From positions 62,001 through 126,000 of the forward strand of contig NZ_JANIPJ010000006.1 in the NCBI RefSeq assembly GCF_024623455.1: DNA of 64,000 nucleotides, given 5' to 3'. Shown here piece by piece: positions 63,036-64,000 of this stretch. A program made the translations under genes and the position numbers. Origin of the DNA: Paenibacillus soyae (lineage in GTDB: Bacteria; Bacillota; Bacilli; Paenibacillales; Paenibacillaceae). The notes beneath the pieces were generated by a model. The model did no database searches. It was not told where the DNA came from and saw only the letters and a program-made list of their open reading frames with translations. Each line of letters starts with the position of its first letter. The stretch's first letter is position 1.

Positions 63036-64000
63036 TCAGCCTTGGCTAAGTCTTCTCCTATTCTCTTGCCACTTGGCCGTCATCGCGTCCAGCACCTTCT
63101 GAAAGCCCGCCTCCATCGAAGCCTCGTGCGCCGCGTCCAGAATAGCCAGAACCTCCTCGTCCGAGGCTCCGAACATGGCATCCGCCCGCGCGCGCAGCCA
63201 AATCTCCTTTACGTTTCGCATAATGTCGCCTTCCGCCGTATTCGGAGCCGGCAGGATGTTCAGGAACGGCGTACCGTCTCCTTGGGACGGCCACGTCACC
63301 TTCTGCTGCCAATAGGTAGCCCAATTGCGCCGCTCCTCGGGCAGCGTCGATTCGTACGCGACTTTGGTCTGATCCAGGTATACGGTATTCCCGACCCAGA
63401 TCATCTCGCCGGATACCGCTTGAATATCCGCAAGCCCCTCCGGGTCGCTGCCGTAACGTTCCGTGAACAATGGCGTGACGCCGTCCTCGGCGAATCCGTT
63501 CCAGAAGCCTTCGGGCCCCGGCGGTCCCCACATCTGAACAGCCGAGCCTTCGGGGCCCGTCATCCAATCCAGCATCGCGAACAATCCTTCCGGATTATCC
63601 GCGCTTGTCGTGATGGCGGCCACGTTCCAGCCTAAGATATTGTAAGTGCCGGGATAAATTTTGGTTGGATCGAGGCCCTCCTTGTAGATAGGCGGAATGA
63701 AGACGTAGCCGTCCTCCGGATTCGCTTGGCGCAGCTCCGCATTGGCTTTCATGACCTGCCGGATCGGATCTGCGCTCGCGAATACGGCGACCTTGCCGGA
63801 CATGAGCTTCTCGCTGACCTGATCCTCGGTCTGGGTCATCGCGTCCGGCGTCATCAAGCCTTCCCGCATCAGCTTGGCGACGTACGCGGCCGATTCCCGG
63901 AACCCTTCATCCTTATAGATCGAAGCCATCCGATCCCCCTCCGTCACGGCATAGAACCGGGTGAATCCGTAATTCTCCTCCTTGAAGGCGGAGAACAGCT
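63036..64000 (-). CDS. Extracellular solute-binding protein (C-terminal part, cut by window edge)
   Basis: The frame stays open to base 64000, so the N-terminus with its signal peptide is outside. The visible 320 residues (from LFSAFKEENYG on) fit the large Paenibacillus family of LipO-type sugar-binding proteins, with segments such as GWNVAAITTSADNPEGLFAMLDWM and WMTGPEGSAVQMWGPPG. It is the first visible gene of the binding-protein/YesN/YesM operon; the permeases, if any, lie beyond the window. Confidence 0.85.
   Translation of the reverse strand, partial: LFSAFKEENYGFTRFYAVTEGDRMASIYKDEGFRESAAYVAKLMREGLMTPDAMTQTEDQVSEKLMSGKVAVFASADPIRQVMKANAELRQANPEDGYVFIPPIYKEGLDPTKIYPGTYNILGWNVAAITTSADNPEGLFAMLDWMTGPEGSAVQMWGPPGPEGFWNGFAEDGVTPLFTERYGSDPEGLADIQAVSGEMIWVGNTVYLDQTKVAYESTLPEERRNWATYWQQKVTWPSQGDGTPFLNILPAPNTAEGDIMRNVKEIWLRARADAMFGASDEEVLAILDAAHEASMEAGFQKVLDAMTAKWQENRRRLSQG

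Overview
The window looks like chromosomal DNA of a Paenibacillaceae member (Paenibacillus, Cohnella or a close relative). The basis is gene content: a sporulation gene (ytaF), an alpha/beta small acid-soluble spore protein, many large YesM/YesN (histidine kinase / AraC-type response regulator) pairs next to sugar-binding lipoproteins, fairly GC-rich coding DNA, strong AGGAGG ribosome sites and frequent TTG starts. No tool was run; all calls come from reading the sequence and translations.

Layout. 1-1801: a YesN/YesM pair cut by the window edge. 1975-3111: a TPR-like protein. 3248-6314: a CarH/LitR-type B12 photoreceptor gene transcribed away from a soluble PAS chemoreceptor (BdlA-like) and an EAL phosphodiesterase; the shared promoter region carries TGTATA hexamers exactly 11 bp apart. 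6507-14074: an arabinoside locus (GH51 arabinofuranosidase, binding lipoprotein, membrane-bound AraC regulator, two permeases) with a repeated CCGGAAATCRAAG motif at both promoters. 14079-17580: a small AT-richer island (MFS exporter, HxlR regulator, NIPSNAP protein, quinone reductase) between direct repeats and remnants of tRNA-Ala, next to an intact tRNA-Ala(GGC). 17724-21366: pstSCAB, with a PhoP box before pstS. 21666-28573: housekeeping genes (nrdR, spore protein, transglycosylase, coaE, ytaF, mutM, polA).

28781-33499: a signalling cluster on the minus strand, CBS-chemoreceptor, phoU, CBS-GGDEF, EAL. PhoP boxes (TTAACA repeats in 11-bp register) precede both the chemoreceptor-like gene and phoU, so phosphate starvation probably controls a c-di-GMP and taxis module. 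33662-37002: M20 hydrolase, split ThrE exporter and an AraC regulator. 37071-39698: phoR then phoP, the reverse of the usual order. 39749-43229: BASS transporter, DUF3231 protein and a tandem-HD protein. 43300-49788: binding lipoprotein, YesM, YesN and NagZ in one run without permeases. 50139-54833: a SWIM/SNF2 pair with a small downstream ORF. 54952-59661: orphan kinase, TPR protein, catalase and an HPr-like protein with Gln in place of the phosphorylatable His. 59658-64000: YesM, YesN and the C-terminal part of a binding protein.

The strongest candidates for new biology are the putative light-controlled PAS-chemoreceptor/EAL module (3248-6314) and the PhoP-controlled CBS/c-di-GMP module (28781-33590). 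A dispersed element with GTTCAAAAAGYCC terminal inverted repeats occurs three times (23837, 49914, 56725).
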